This document shows, piece by piece, positions 1 through 8,413 of a DNA stretch of 64,000 nt. A program made the position numbers and the translations under genes. Source of the stretch: G963677085 sp963677085. Lineage in GTDB: Bacteria; Planctomycetota; Planctomycetia; Pirellulales; Thermoguttaceae. Where the stretch lies: positions 186,001 to 250,000 of the forward strand of contig CAXXFH010000005.1 in NCBI GenBank assembly GCA_963677085.2, in the 5' to 3' direction. Every line of letters begins with the position of its first letter. Positions within the stretch are counted from its first letter, which is position 1. The notes below the pieces were generated by a model that saw only the letters and a program-made list of their open reading frames with translations, had not been told where the DNA came from and ran no database searches.

Positions 1-45
1 GGCCAGAACGCCGACGGCCAATAAGATTGCCCAGAAAAGCGTCAC
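1..45 (-). CDS. Start of a gene leaving the left edge; N-terminal hydrophobic segment
   Basis: Only the first 15 codons are present. A GTG start lies 5 bases after a clear GGAGG ribosome site (complement of 51-55). The encoded start, M-T-L-F-W-A-I-L-L-A-V-G-V-L-A, is hydrophobic like a signal peptide or first membrane helix, so the product is probably exported or membrane-bound. Nothing more can be said about its function. It is divergent from the DUF1559 gene to the right. Confidence 0.5.
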   Translation of the reverse strand, partial: MTLFWAILLAVGVLA

Positions 46-421
46 AGGAACCTCCGGGTAACCCAAGGATGGGTACTCTGTTGCAAACGTGCAGACGGCA
101 ATAATGTGTGCCGCCAATGCGGTTGTGCGTCTTCTACCGCGCGAAGATCGGTTTGTCCAGCCGGGGGGGCGAATGGGGATAGTCGCATAGGGTTAATAAC
201 CCTAGTTGTGTGATAACGCAGGCATCGTCCCCCTGTATTCTTCGGGGAAAGCGCAAACGTAATGTGGCAAGGCACATGCCGCGGGGCCGGAGGCACTTGA
301 TAAATATCAGAGAAATTCCACCTCGCCCCGTTGCGGCGCGGGAAGCATCGCCGTATCTTGGTGGCCTGGTTACTTACTGTTAGGGTGAAGTTCATCACCG
401 AAAAGACGTAGGTGTCAGGCG
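46..421. other. Intergenic region, probably divergent promoters
   Basis: No convincing gene is seen here. The open frame on the minus strand has no recognisable protein character and no ribosome site. The stretch separates the leftward gene at the edge from the rightward DUF1559 gene, so it should hold both promoters, but I cannot point to clear -35/-10 boxes. Confidence 0.4.
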
Positions 422-1501
422 ATGTTGAGAAAACACTCTCTGTGTGTCTGTGTCGCAATGCGTTGGCTTCTCGGTTCTCGAACGCGTACGGGCCGGGCGG
501 TTGGCCATTTCCCTCCGTTCGGGCGGCCGGAGGAGGGCGTCAAGGGATTCACGCTGGTCGAACTCCTCGTGGTCATTGCCATCATCGGCGTTCTTATCGG
601 CCTATTGCTACCAGCCGTGCAGGCAGCCCGTGAAGCGGCGCGGCGGATGCAGTGTACGAACAACTTGAAGCAACTCGGCTTGGCGTTGCACGGCTATGCC
701 ACTTGTGTCGGGGTGTTTCCGCCCGGTTGTGTCATGGTTGCCGGTGTCGATCCTGGCGGGGATCCGTGGTTGGAGGCCGCCGAGACGGGATGTGGGACCG
801 GCAAGCATGGCACAAGCTGGGTGTTGATGATCCTGCCGTACCTGGAGCAGCAGGCGCTCTACTCGCAGTGGGATTTCGGCAAGAACGTAATCGGTAACGC
901 GGACCTGGCGCAATGTGACATTGCTGGTATGTATTGTCCGACACGTCGCAACGGTCTTCGTGCCGGCGACGAGCAATTTCTCCTGGTTGGCGACTGGACG
1001 GGCGGCGGCAACGACTACGGCGGCTGCCTGGGGGCGGGCAACGGCTTCAAAAACACCCGCGAAAGCGGCTCGCGGGGTCATCGCTTCTCGAACGAAACGA
1101 TCGACAAGTTCAAGTGGTATAACCCTTGCCGCATCGGGATGTTCGTTCCCAACCGAAGCACGCACTTCGGCAGAATACGCGACGGCACGTCGAACACGAT
1201 CATGACCGGAGAACTTCAGCGACTGCAAGGTGAGAGGGACCAACAGCGAAGCGAGGACGGTTGGGCGGTCGGCGGCGCGTCGACGCTTTTCACCACGGCC
1301 ATGGCGGAAAATGGCAACGCCGTCTACCAGACGGGTGGAATCAACAACGGATTCTTCGAGGCAGCCGGCAGCGATCATCCGGGCGGCGTCAACTTCGGCA
1401 TGGCCGACGGTTCCGTGCGTTTCATTAGCGAGAACATCCGTTCGGAAACTATCTATTACCTGGGCAGTATCGCAGACGGGGAGGTTGTTGAAATCCCGTA
1501 A
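422..1501 (+). CDS. DUF1559 (SBP_bac_10) domain protein with type IV pilin-like N-terminus
   Basis: About 359 residues. Around residue 42 is the prepilin signature G-F-T-L-V-E-L-L-V-V-I-A-I-I-G followed by a hydrophobic helix and L-L-P-A-V-Q-A-A-R-E-A-A-R-R, the hallmark of the large planctomycete DUF1559 family. Near the C-terminus is the family's H-X9-DG type motif, seen as G-M-A-D-G-S-V-R-F-I-S. The prepilin peptidase would cut between G and F, leaving a surface or periplasmic pseudopilin-like protein of unknown role. The start is uncertain: the ATG at 422 has only a weak AGG upstream and an in-frame ATG lies at 458. A small lipoprotein follows 46 bases downstream, a pairing typical of planctomycetes. 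Confidence 0.9.
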   Translation: MLRKHSLCVCVAMRWLLGSRTRTGRAVGHFPPFGRPEEGVKGFTLVELLVVIAIIGVLIGLLLPAVQAAREAARRMQCTNNLKQLGLALHGYATCVGVFPPGCVMVAGVDPGGDPWLEAAETGCGTGKHGTSWVLMILPYLEQQALYSQWDFGKNVIGNADLAQCDIAGMYCPTRRNGLRAGDEQFLLVGDWTGGGNDYGGCLGAGNGFKNTRESGSRGHRFSNETIDKFKWYNPCRIGMFVPNRSTHFGRIRDGTSNTIMTGELQRLQGERDQQRSEDGWAVGGASTLFTTAMAENGNAVYQTGGINNGFFEAAGSDHPGGVNFGMADGSVRFISENIRSETIYYLGSIADGEVVEIP

Positions 1502-1547
1502 TGTTTCGGTCAAGTGATTCGTATCCAAGTGATGCGGGGAGGCAGCA

Positions 1548-1937
1548 ATGTACGCAAACCGACGTTGGTTGATCTTGGGGGCTACGCTCGTTGGGTTGGG
1601 CGTCGTTGGTTGTGGTGGCGATCGACCGACGTTAGGGCGTGTTGCGGGGCGGGTGACCCTCGACGGCAAGGCGTTGCCCGAGGCCCGCATAACGTTTTCC
1701 CCGGTCGAAGTCGAACGGGGGCGGGAGTCGGTGGGGGTGACCGACACCGACGGCAATTACGAGGTGATCTACATCCGCGACATCAAAGGAGCGAGCGTTG
1801 GGCAACACGTGGTTCGGATTTCTCGCTACGAGCACGACAGAGAGATGGTTCCCGCTCGGTACAACTCGCGCTCGACATTGACTCGTGATGTGACGTCGGG
1901 CTCGCAACAGATCGACTTCGAACTCCTTTCGGATTGA
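1548..1937 (+). CDS. Small lipoprotein with carboxypeptidase-regulatory-like (Ig-like) domain
   Basis: 129 residues. The ATG follows a strong GGAGG with 6-base spacing. A signal peptide ends in the lipobox G-V-V-G-C (Cys22), so the mature protein should be lipid-anchored. The rest reads G-R-V-T-L-D-G-K-A-L-P-E-A-R-I-T-F and T-D-T-D-G-N-Y-E-V, the beta-strand pattern of the carboxypeptidase regulatory-like domain. Such small proteins commonly follow DUF1559 genes in planctomycetes and are probably co-transcribed with them. The precise function is unknown. Confidence 0.85.
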   Translation: MYANRRWLILGATLVGLGVVGCGGDRPTLGRVAGRVTLDGKALPEARITFSPVEVERGRESVGVTDTDGNYEVIYIRDIKGASVGQHVVRISRYEHDREMVPARYNSRSTLTRDVTSGSQQIDFELLSD

Positions 1938-2210
1938 CATTGCGCGTAAAATATGTCTGCCGCTGGGTTGTGTTTCAGAGCGGCCATGACCCCGAAAACC
2001 TGCCAACGTCGCGGATCTCTTCCGTTGCGGCAAAAATGTTCCAACAATGTCTGGTTGGATACGGAACTTCTCGCCGTGGTGTGCGCAAGCCGCAGCTTCG
2101 CAGTGGTAATTGACCGCCGAAGCCCTGGCGGTATAATCGGCGCGATTGCTTCGTGGTGTCGGTAGCGCGTCATGACTCTTGTTTCTGGCACCCAACCCAT
2201 AATCCTAAGA

Positions 2211-2259
2211 TTGACAAAGCACTAGCCGATTTCTAGGAAGTGTTTGCGAAATTAACACT
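2211..2259 (+). promoter_or_regulatory. Candidate promoter with overlapping operator for the sulfite reductase operon
   Basis: A consensus -35 box TTGACA (2211-2216) is followed after 17 bases by TAGGAA (2234-2239), a fair -10. Starting at the last base of that -10 is a perfect inverted repeat, AGTGTT-N9-AACACT (2239-2259), placed where a repressor would block initiation. It lies 26 bases before the ATG of the sulfite reductase fusion. The rest of the 1938-2285 gap shows no gene. Confidence 0.5.
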
Positions 2260-2285
2260 CAAATCATTGCGAAAAAGGTTGTCCC

Positions 2286-5200
2286 ATGCAGCGAGATCTC
2301 TCGAAGAGGCGCCAAAGCGACGAGGAAGCCGTTAAGGCACAGGGGTTGGTGCTCGACTACGACGAAATGGCTCGAAAGGGTTCGATGTCGCGGGAAGAGA
2401 AATCGATCTCGAAGTGGTACGGCATTTACGCCTCGCGGCAGCCGGGTGACCACATGGCCCGGGTCGTCGTGCCGGGAGGGCAGCTTACGTCGGTCGAAGC
2501 CCGGGCGTTGGCCGACATCTCGAAGAAGTTTTGCTCGCACCAAAAGATCTCGGTGACCACGCGGCAGAGCGTTCAGTTGCACAAGCTGCAACTGAAGGAC
2601 CTGGGCCCGTTTTTGCGCGAGGTCAAGGCCTCGGGCCTGACGACTTTCCACGGCTGTGGCGACGTGAACCGCAACGTGGCGGCCTGTCCTTGGGCGTCGA
2701 TCTGCCCGCACCGTCTTCTCGACGTATTGCCGTATGCTAAGGAAACGGCGCACGCGCTGGCCGAATGCCGCGACCTAGACAACCTGCCCCGCAAATTCAA
2801 GGTTACTTATTCCGGCTGTGGTGGCGACTGCGGTCAACCCTACATGAACTGCGTTGGCGCGATCGCCGTACGACGCACCGGCAACGATGGCACGGAAGAA
2901 ACCGGTTTTCGGGTGCTCATCGGCGGCGGTCACGGTTGGCGAGCCTTTGTCGGGCAGGAACTCTACTCGTTCGTCCTGCCGGAAAAGATCACCAAGGTTT
3001 GCCGCGCCATCGCACTGCTGTTCCGTGACCACGGCGATCGCTACATCCGCATGTATGCACGGCTGAAATTTGTCGTCCACCGCTACGGCATCGACCAGTG
3101 TCGCGAGTTGGTCGACGAATATCTCGACCAGGAGGGAGTCGACCGAAGCGACATTCTCGCGGGCCCAATTGAATATAGCCATCCGGCAGTGCCCGAGCGA
3201 CCGTTATGTGCCGACAATCCGCAGGGCAGCAACGGCTTGGCGATTCAGCGAATCAAGGTTCCTAAAGGTGAGTTGGACGCCGAGCAGTTCGCGCGAATCG
3301 CCGACTTGGCCGAAATGTACGGCGACAAGCACGTCTATACGACCAATCGCCAGAACCTTGAGCTGCACGGCGTTAAAACCCAGCGATTGGCTGCGCTGAA
3401 AAGCGACATCGAGAAGTTGGGATTTGAGACCGAAGAATTTTTCGGCCTTCGCGACGTGGTAACCTGCGTGGGCACAACCTATTGCCCGTTGGCTGTTACC
3501 CATACGCACACGATGTTCGACATGCTGCAGCAGCTCGTTCGGCGGCCGAAATACGACGCCATCCGGAACCGCGTATTGGTGAACATCACGGGCTGCCCCA
3601 ACTCGTGTTCGCCGGTACGGATTGTTGACATCGGTTTGCGGGGAATGCGAATTCGCGAGCAGCAGGGGGCTGTCGAGGGCTACTGCATTACGATTGGTGG
3701 CACCGAGAAAAATCACGGCCAAGTGTTCGGTGAGTTCAAGCAGGAAGACTGCGTGCCGGTCGTGGAGAAGATTCTCGACACATACGTCGCGCTGGCTGGC
3801 AATCCCGAGACGTTGGCCGAGCACGTAGCACGCGTTGGCGTGGTGCCGTATCGCGAGGCCGTTGACACGTTGGGCGTCGTTTACGACAAGGCCGTCAATC
3901 CGTTGGAGCTTTCGGTGGTGACGGGGCAGGGCACTTCGGCCGGGGATTTCAAGGCCCTTGCCCGCGATGTTCCCTGCCGCACGGCCTGCCCGGCACGGAC
4001 GAACATTCCCGAGTATATTCGCCACATCGCCCACGGCCGGCCCGAGGTCGCTCATGAAATCAACCAGGAAGACAACGTATTGCCTGGTGTGTTGGGCCGG
4101 ATTTGCACGCGGCCGTGCGAAAACCGTTGTCGTTACCAGTGGACGAACATCAACGGACCGGTACGGATTTGCCACCTGAAACGATGTGCGTCGGACAGCA
4201 AGCCGGGCGTCAGCAAGCCGTTGCCCGCGTACTTTCCGGCGACCGGAAAACGCGTGGTTGTGATCGGAGGAGGGCCAGCCGGTTTGGCCGCTTCGCGCGA
4301 GTTAAAACGGTTTGGGCATGAGGTCGAACTGTTCGAACGCGAGGCCTATCTCGGCGGGCAGATTCGTATTGGTGTGCCACAATTTCGCTTGCCGCGAGAG
4401 ATTCTCGAAGCCGACATTCGGGCGATCACCGATAGCGGGGTCGACGTGCGACTAAACGAATCGTTCGATGCCGACCGGCTGGTGGAGGTTGCGTCGCAAT
4501 ACGACGCCGTGTTGTTGGCGGCCGGAGCGAACGTTCCGCGTTCGCTGAAGCTTGAGGGCTTGCCCGAGGGCGTGGCCATCGAAGGTCTTCACTTCATGAA
4601 ACGGTTCAACGAAGACAACCCGGTGAAGATCGAGGGCGACGTTGTGGTGATCGGCGGCGGGTTTACCGCGGTCGACTGTGCCCGATCCTCGCGACGGTTT
4701 TTGGGGCCGCGCAACGACGTGAGCATCATGTATCGGCGCGGCGAGGCCCAAATGGCGGCTACCCCGGATGAACTGCACGAAATGCGGTTGGAAGACGTAC
4801 GGATCGAGACGCTTGTTACGCCGGTCGCGGCAAAGGCGGTCGGTGGCAAGCTCCGGGCGGTCACCTTCGTTCGCAACATCCTGGGCGAGGCTCGCCCGGA
4901 CCAGAAACCGGAGTTCAAACCTGTGGTCGGCTCCGAGTTCGAGGTGCCGTGCGATACGCTGATCTTTGCCATTGGGCAGACGCCCGACCGATCACTGCTG
5001 CCGGCGACGCTTCAGATTGTCAGCGAACACCGCACCAGTATTGAAAACCTGTTCGTGGCGGGCGATTACGCTTCAAAAAATGCGGCCGACGTGATCAACG
5101 CCGTGGCCGACGGCAAAATGGCAGCCGACGAAATGGATACCTGGCTGATGGGCGAGAGGCGTCGCAAGGCCCATGTGCGGGTGGAAATGGCCGACTTGAC

Positions 5201-5630
5201 CGGCCGTTTGCGGGATCACGACCTGATCGATCCGCCTGAGATGCCCGTGTTGCCGCTTGACGAACGAGGACTGACCGACGAAGTCGAGTTGGGCTTCAAC
5301 GCCGACGATACCCAGGACCATGCTTGGCGGTGCTATTTGTGCAACTACAAATTCGAGATCGACCAGGATAAGTGCATCCACTGCGATTGGTGTATTCGTG
5401 TGTCACCGCGGGAATGTATCTTACGGCTTGGCGACCTGGAACTCGACAGCGACGGTGCGCCGGTCAGTTGGACCGAGGTTCCCGCATCAGAGCCTGAACG
5501 GGCGACCTACATCTGGATTAACAGCGACAACTGCATCCGTTGCGGCAACTGCATCAACATTTGCCCGGTCGACGCGATTTCGGTGCGTAAGTGCGATCAG
5601 GTGGTCTCGAATTGCTCGCTTCAGAAGTGA
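2286..5630 (+). CDS. Fused sulfite reductase: siroheme hemoprotein + GltD-like NAD(P)H/FAD oxidoreductase + ferredoxin
   Basis: 1114 residues in three modules. Residues 1-545 are a nitrite/sulfite reductase with the L-P-R-K-F-K-V motif (167-173) and the siroheme/[4Fe-4S] ligands C394-x5-C400 and C437-x3-C441. Residues 560-960 match the GltD/NfnB-type oxidoreductase: Fer4 cysteines (C564, C568, C607, C611, C615), FAD motif G-G-G-P-A-G near 661-666, NAD(P)H motif G-G-G-F-T-A near 790-795, and the closing A-G-D (925-927). Residues 1015-1095 are a two-cluster ferredoxin. Expected reaction: six-electron reduction of sulfite to sulfide with NAD(P)H, all in one cytoplasmic chain. Sulfite rather than nitrite is inferred from the ferrochelatase gene that overlaps its end and the nearby cobA and cysH. 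In the first C-terminal cluster the fourth Cys is Ser1040, with Cys1044 nearby. Confidence 0.88.
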   Translation: MQRDLSKRRQSDEEAVKAQGLVLDYDEMARKGSMSREEKSISKWYGIYASRQPGDHMARVVVPGGQLTSVEARALADISKKFCSHQKISVTTRQSVQLHKLQLKDLGPFLREVKASGLTTFHGCGDVNRNVAACPWASICPHRLLDVLPYAKETAHALAECRDLDNLPRKFKVTYSGCGGDCGQPYMNCVGAIAVRRTGNDGTEETGFRVLIGGGHGWRAFVGQELYSFVLPEKITKVCRAIALLFRDHGDRYIRMYARLKFVVHRYGIDQCRELVDEYLDQEGVDRSDILAGPIEYSHPAVPERPLCADNPQGSNGLAIQRIKVPKGELDAEQFARIADLAEMYGDKHVYTTNRQNLELHGVKTQRLAALKSDIEKLGFETEEFFGLRDVVTCVGTTYCPLAVTHTHTMFDMLQQLVRRPKYDAIRNRVLVNITGCPNSCSPVRIVDIGLRGMRIREQQGAVEGYCITIGGTEKNHGQVFGEFKQEDCVPVVEKILDTYVALAGNPETLAEHVARVGVVPYREAVDTLGVVYDKAVNPLELSVVTGQGTSAGDFKALARDVPCRTACPARTNIPEYIRHIAHGRPEVAHEINQEDNVLPGVLGRICTRPCENRCRYQWTNINGPVRICHLKRCASDSKPGVSKPLPAYFPATGKRVVVIGGGPAGLAASRELKRFGHEVELFEREAYLGGQIRIGVPQFRLPREILEADIRAITDSGVDVRLNESFDADRLVEVASQYDAVLLAAGANVPRSLKLEGLPEGVAIEGLHFMKRFNEDNPVKIEGDVVVIGGGFTAVDCARSSRRFLGPRNDVSIMYRRGEAQMAATPDELHEMRLEDVRIETLVTPVAAKAVGGKLRAVTFVRNILGEARPDQKPEFKPVVGSEFEVPCDTLIFAIGQTPDRSLLPATLQIVSEHRTSIENLFVAGDYASKNAADVINAVADGKMAADEMDTWLMGERRRKAHVRVEMADLTGRLRDHDLIDPPEMPVLPLDERGLTDEVELGFNADDTQDHAWRCYLCNYKFEIDQDKCIHCDWCIRVSPRECILRLGDLELDSDGAPVSWTEVPASEPERATYIWINSDNCIRCGNCINICPVDAISVRKCDQVVSNCSLQK

Positions 5631-6445
5631 ACCGATTGTCGGATAAGACCGGCTGGCTGGTCGTTGCCCACGGTAGTCGTCGGCTACCGGCAGACGACGT
5701 GGCCGAGAGAGTAGGGCGCTGCGTTGCGGATCTTCGGCCTGGGCAACTCGTTGAAGCGGCTTATCTGCAATTCCAACGGCCGACGATTGCCGAGGGGGTC
5801 GCTCGGTTAGAAGGGCAGGGGGCCGGACAAGTGGTCGTGGTGCCTCTGTTGTTCACGGCTGGCGCCCATGTGACGCGAGATCTTCCGACGGTCCTGGCCG
5901 AAATTGGGCGGCAGTATTCGGGCGTTCGCCTGCGGCAGGTAGAGCACATTGGCGCTCATCCTAATCTGGTGGCCTTGGCGGCAAAACGATTTCGCGCAGC
6001 GGTTGAACCTTTGCCCAGCGTGCCGGCCAGCGAAACGGCTCTGTTGCTGGTGGCTCACGGTAGCCGAGAGACGGCAGCAAACGAAGAAACACGCCGTTTT
6101 CTGAACGCACTTCATCGGATGACGGCTGTAGCGGATGCCAAGCTTTGTTTCCTGACATTTGGCGAGCCATCGTTGGACGAGGCCATCGAGGACCTAAACG
6201 CACGCGGCGACCTGCGCCGCGTCGTGGTTCAGCCGTACTTCTTCTCGGCCGGGTACCCGCAAGAGCCGATTCGTGCTAATCTGGATCGCGCCGTAGCACG
6301 GCGGACGCGGTGCGAATGGCTTGCTGCCGCGCCGCTGGGTGTTGATCGATTGTTGGTCGAGGCGGTTGTTGAGAGGCTAGAGGCTAGGGGCGACGGAGAC
6401 TTCCCGTCGATCCTTTTCCGTCAGTCGACGAACGATGATTTGTAG
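5627..6445 (+). CDS. Sirohydrochlorin ferrochelatase, CbiX family, two-domain form
   Basis: 272 residues from a GTG whose bases overlap the stop of the sulfite reductase gene (GTGA), implying translational coupling; an in-frame GTG at 5591 is the alternative. Two CbiX repeats are visible: V-V-A-H-G-S-R near residue 15 and L-V-A-H-G-S-R near 144. The enzyme should insert Fe(II) into sirohydrochlorin to make siroheme, the cofactor of the gene upstream. The first repeat keeps the second metal-binding His (G-A-H, about residue 80), while the matching place in the second repeat reads S-A-G-Y-P, so only one active site looks complete. A cobalt chelatase role is possible but the context favours siroheme. 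Confidence 0.88.
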   Translation: MNRLSDKTGWLVVAHGSRRLPADDVAERVGRCVADLRPGQLVEAAYLQFQRPTIAEGVARLEGQGAGQVVVVPLLFTAGAHVTRDLPTVLAEIGRQYSGVRLRQVEHIGAHPNLVALAAKRFRAAVEPLPSVPASETALLLVAHGSRETAANEETRRFLNALHRMTAVADAKLCFLTFGEPSLDEAIEDLNARGDLRRVVVQPYFFSAGYPQEPIRANLDRAVARRTRCEWLAAAPLGVDRLLVEAVVERLEARGDGDFPSILFRQSTNDDL

Positions 6446-6501
6446 CTGTTCGATAAAGCCATCCGCGATCCTCGCCACTGAAATATGCAAGGAGTTCCAA
6501 C

Positions 6502-6822
6502 ATGTATGTCGTGTGTGTTCATGTCCACGTCAAAGAAGAGTTCTGTGAGCAGTTCATCGAGGCGTCCTTGGAAAATGCGCGTAACACGGTGCAAGAGTCA
6601 GGCAATCTCCGGTTCGATGTGATTCGCCAAAAAGACGACTCCACGCGATTCATGCTGTACGAGGTCTATCGGGACGAGGCCGGGATGGCGGCACACAAAG
6701 AAACGGCGCATTATGCCACGTGGCGCGATGCGATAGCCGACTGGATGGCCGAACCGCGTCAAGGTGTGAAGCACGAGGCGCTATTCCCCAGTGAGCCGGA
6801 AAAATGGGCGGTCGGGGGCTAA
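6502..6822 (+). CDS. ABM-domain protein (antibiotic biosynthesis monooxygenase / YgiN-LsrG type)
   Basis: 106 residues, the usual size for a single dimeric ferredoxin-like ABM domain. Family features include V-H-V-H-V-K-E at the start, F-I-E-A-S-L-E-N-A and F-M-L-Y-E-V-Y-R-D followed by H-K-E-T-A-H-Y. A GGAG ribosome site precedes the ATG. Members oxidise quinols or act on small signalling molecules without cofactors; the substrate here cannot be read from sequence. It lies 56 bases after the ferrochelatase on the same strand and may share its transcript, but no functional link to sulfur is evident. Confidence 0.8.
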   Translation: MYVVCVHVHVKEEFCEQFIEASLENARNTVQESGNLRFDVIRQKDDSTRFMLYEVYRDEAGMAAHKETAHYATWRDAIADWMAEPRQGVKHEALFPSEPEKWAVGG

Positions 6823-6852
6823 CGCCTCAGGCGGTGTTTTGAAACCTTCTCC

Positions 6853-6875
6853 CCTCTCCCGCCGAGCGGGAGGGG
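6853..6875. terminator. Hairpin between convergent genes
   Basis: CTCCCGC-CGA-GCGGGAG gives a 7-bp perfect stem extended by further G-C/G-T pairs. It sits between the ABM gene and the convergent desaturase gene, so it could end transcription from either side. No T-run follows, which makes an intrinsic terminator uncertain. The same sequence type recurs at 47720 with a T-run. Confidence 0.45.
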
Positions 6876-6888
6876 TAAGCTGTCTTCC

Positions 6889-7890
6889 TTACGTCAGTTT
6901 CCGCCGTCCATGGTTCACGTCCCAAACCAGGCCCGTCCGTTCGAGCGTGCGGATGGCTAGGTAGGTCATGTCGAATTCCCACCAGTGGTGGCCGTGTCGG
7001 GCGCGGCCGGGATAGGCGTGGTGATTGTTGTGCCATCCTTCACCGTAGGCGAGCAACCCAACCCACCAGAGGTTGCGACTGTTGTCGCTTGTCTCGTAGT
7101 TGCGGTACCCCCACATGTGCGATGCCGAGTTGACCAGCCAAGTTACGTGCAGCACATACACCAGACGGACGAACATCCCGTAGGCGACGAACGATATGCC
7201 TGTATAAAGATCCCAGCCGAGCCAGCCAACGGCAAACAGCATGAGACCCAAGAGGAAGTGCCACACGATAAACGACCGATCGAGCAAACGCATGAAGGGA
7301 TCTTTCTGAAGGTCCTTACCGTATCGGTCGAGCATCTGGCGCCATCGGGTGTCGTAGGGGCGGGGGAAAAGCCAGATGATGTGGCTCCACCAGCCGCCGT
7401 CGTGGGGCGAATGGGGGTCGTCGGGTTGGTCGCTGTAGCGATGGTGTTTTCGATGGACGGCCACCCAGTGGACCGGAGGGCCTTCACCTGCCAGCGTGCC
7501 AAACAAGGCCAGCAACCAACGAATCGGCCGATAGGTTTTGAAGCTGGCGTGGGTTAACAGCCGGTGATAGCCGAGGCAAATGCCCAGGCCACCGGTGACC
7601 CAACCCAGGAAGATCGCCAGCAGAAGCCCCTTCCAGGTGAAGTAGAACGGTGCGGCCAAACAGCCTACGTGAAGCAGGCCAAACCAGAGTGCTACGGGCC
7701 AGTCGAGCCCGTTCGACCAGCGGTAAGCGCTGCGCGGTCGTTCGGGACGATCGGATCGTCGGCCGCGTTTGCGTGTAGGTGGGCTGGCGACAGTCTGGTT
7801 TTTCAGGCTGGGTAGGGTGGTGGTGTCGGTGGTCCGCTCGGAGGGTGCTGGCGTCGACGTGGGCTCGACGGTGGTCGCAAAATCGTCCAT
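6889..7890 (-). CDS. Fatty acid desaturase (acyl-CoA delta-9 type), integral membrane
   Basis: 333 residues from the M-D-D-F start; a longer frame begins at 8022. All three histidine boxes of the membrane di-iron desaturases are present: H-R-L-L-T-H, H-R-K-H-H and H-N-N-H-H. Paired hydrophobic segments flank the boxes, and the N-terminal 70 residues are Thr/Pro/Ser/Arg-rich and probably disordered. The enzyme should introduce a cis double bond into saturated acyl chains using O2 and an external electron donor, which suggests an aerobic or microaerobic host. The gene stands alone on the minus strand, convergent with the ABM gene. Confidence 0.9.
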   Translation of the reverse strand: MDDFATTVEPTSTPAPSERTTDTTTLPSLKNQTVASPPTRKRGRRSDRPERPRSAYRWSNGLDWPVALWFGLLHVGCLAAPFYFTWKGLLLAIFLGWVTGGLGICLGYHRLLTHASFKTYRPIRWLLALFGTLAGEGPPVHWVAVHRKHHRYSDQPDDPHSPHDGGWWSHIIWLFPRPYDTRWRQMLDRYGKDLQKDPFMRLLDRSFIVWHFLLGLMLFAVGWLGWDLYTGISFVAYGMFVRLVYVLHVTWLVNSASHMWGYRNYETSDNSRNLWWVGLLAYGEGWHNNHHAYPGRARHGHHWWEFDMTYLAIRTLERTGLVWDVNHGRRKLT

Positions 7891-8413
7891 GGGCGTTTCG
7901 TGTCTCGGTGAAAGTGTGAGGAAACTATGGCAACGGGCGGTTTTTTTGGTTCGTGATCCAAGCGAGCCGTTGCCTACTCGGGAATTTGTCTTGGGAACAG
8001 ACAATGCCGGTGTTGTTTCCAACGGCGTGTGATCCCTTTGGGCAGAATTCTTGCCCGGCCGGTATTGTGGTCAAGCACGCCGGCGATGGGGAACCAATGT
8101 CGGGGAGAGAACACGAGGGGATAGCGGTTGGCCGCCGTACCGAAAAAGCGAGAATCCGTCGAGCAGAAAGCGATTTCTGGCGAGGGCCGTGGGTGTGTAA
8201 AAGTTGGGTAAAACGCGCCCAAGCGGCACTCTTCCCAGGGCGGCGGTTAGGCAACACGTGACAGAATTGAAGCTGCGGGGTCCGTGCGCGTAGTGCTTTT
8301 GGGAAGTTTTCGGTTGACGGGTGTTACCGGCTGCTTGCCAGCGAGTGCCGAACACGGGCATACGATCTGTCCGTGGCCCCCAATCCTTCCTTCGGAGTTT
8401 TCCGCGGCAGTAG
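7891..8413. other. Intergenic region between desaturase and cobA
   Basis: I see no supported gene. Frames on both strands here lack family motifs and ribosome sites. It should contain the promoter of the desaturase (minus strand) and the end of the cobA transcript. No clear hairpin terminator was found. Confidence 0.35.

Noticed and set aside
42..458. A 138-codon minus-strand frame at the left edge
   Set aside because: No recognisable protein features and no ribosome site; it overlaps the start of the better-supported edge gene and the DUF1559 start.
6840..6880. A shared mobile repeat at 6853 and 47720
   Set aside because: Similarity is limited to the CTCCCGC/GCGGGAG stem, which is better explained as two terminator-type hairpins.
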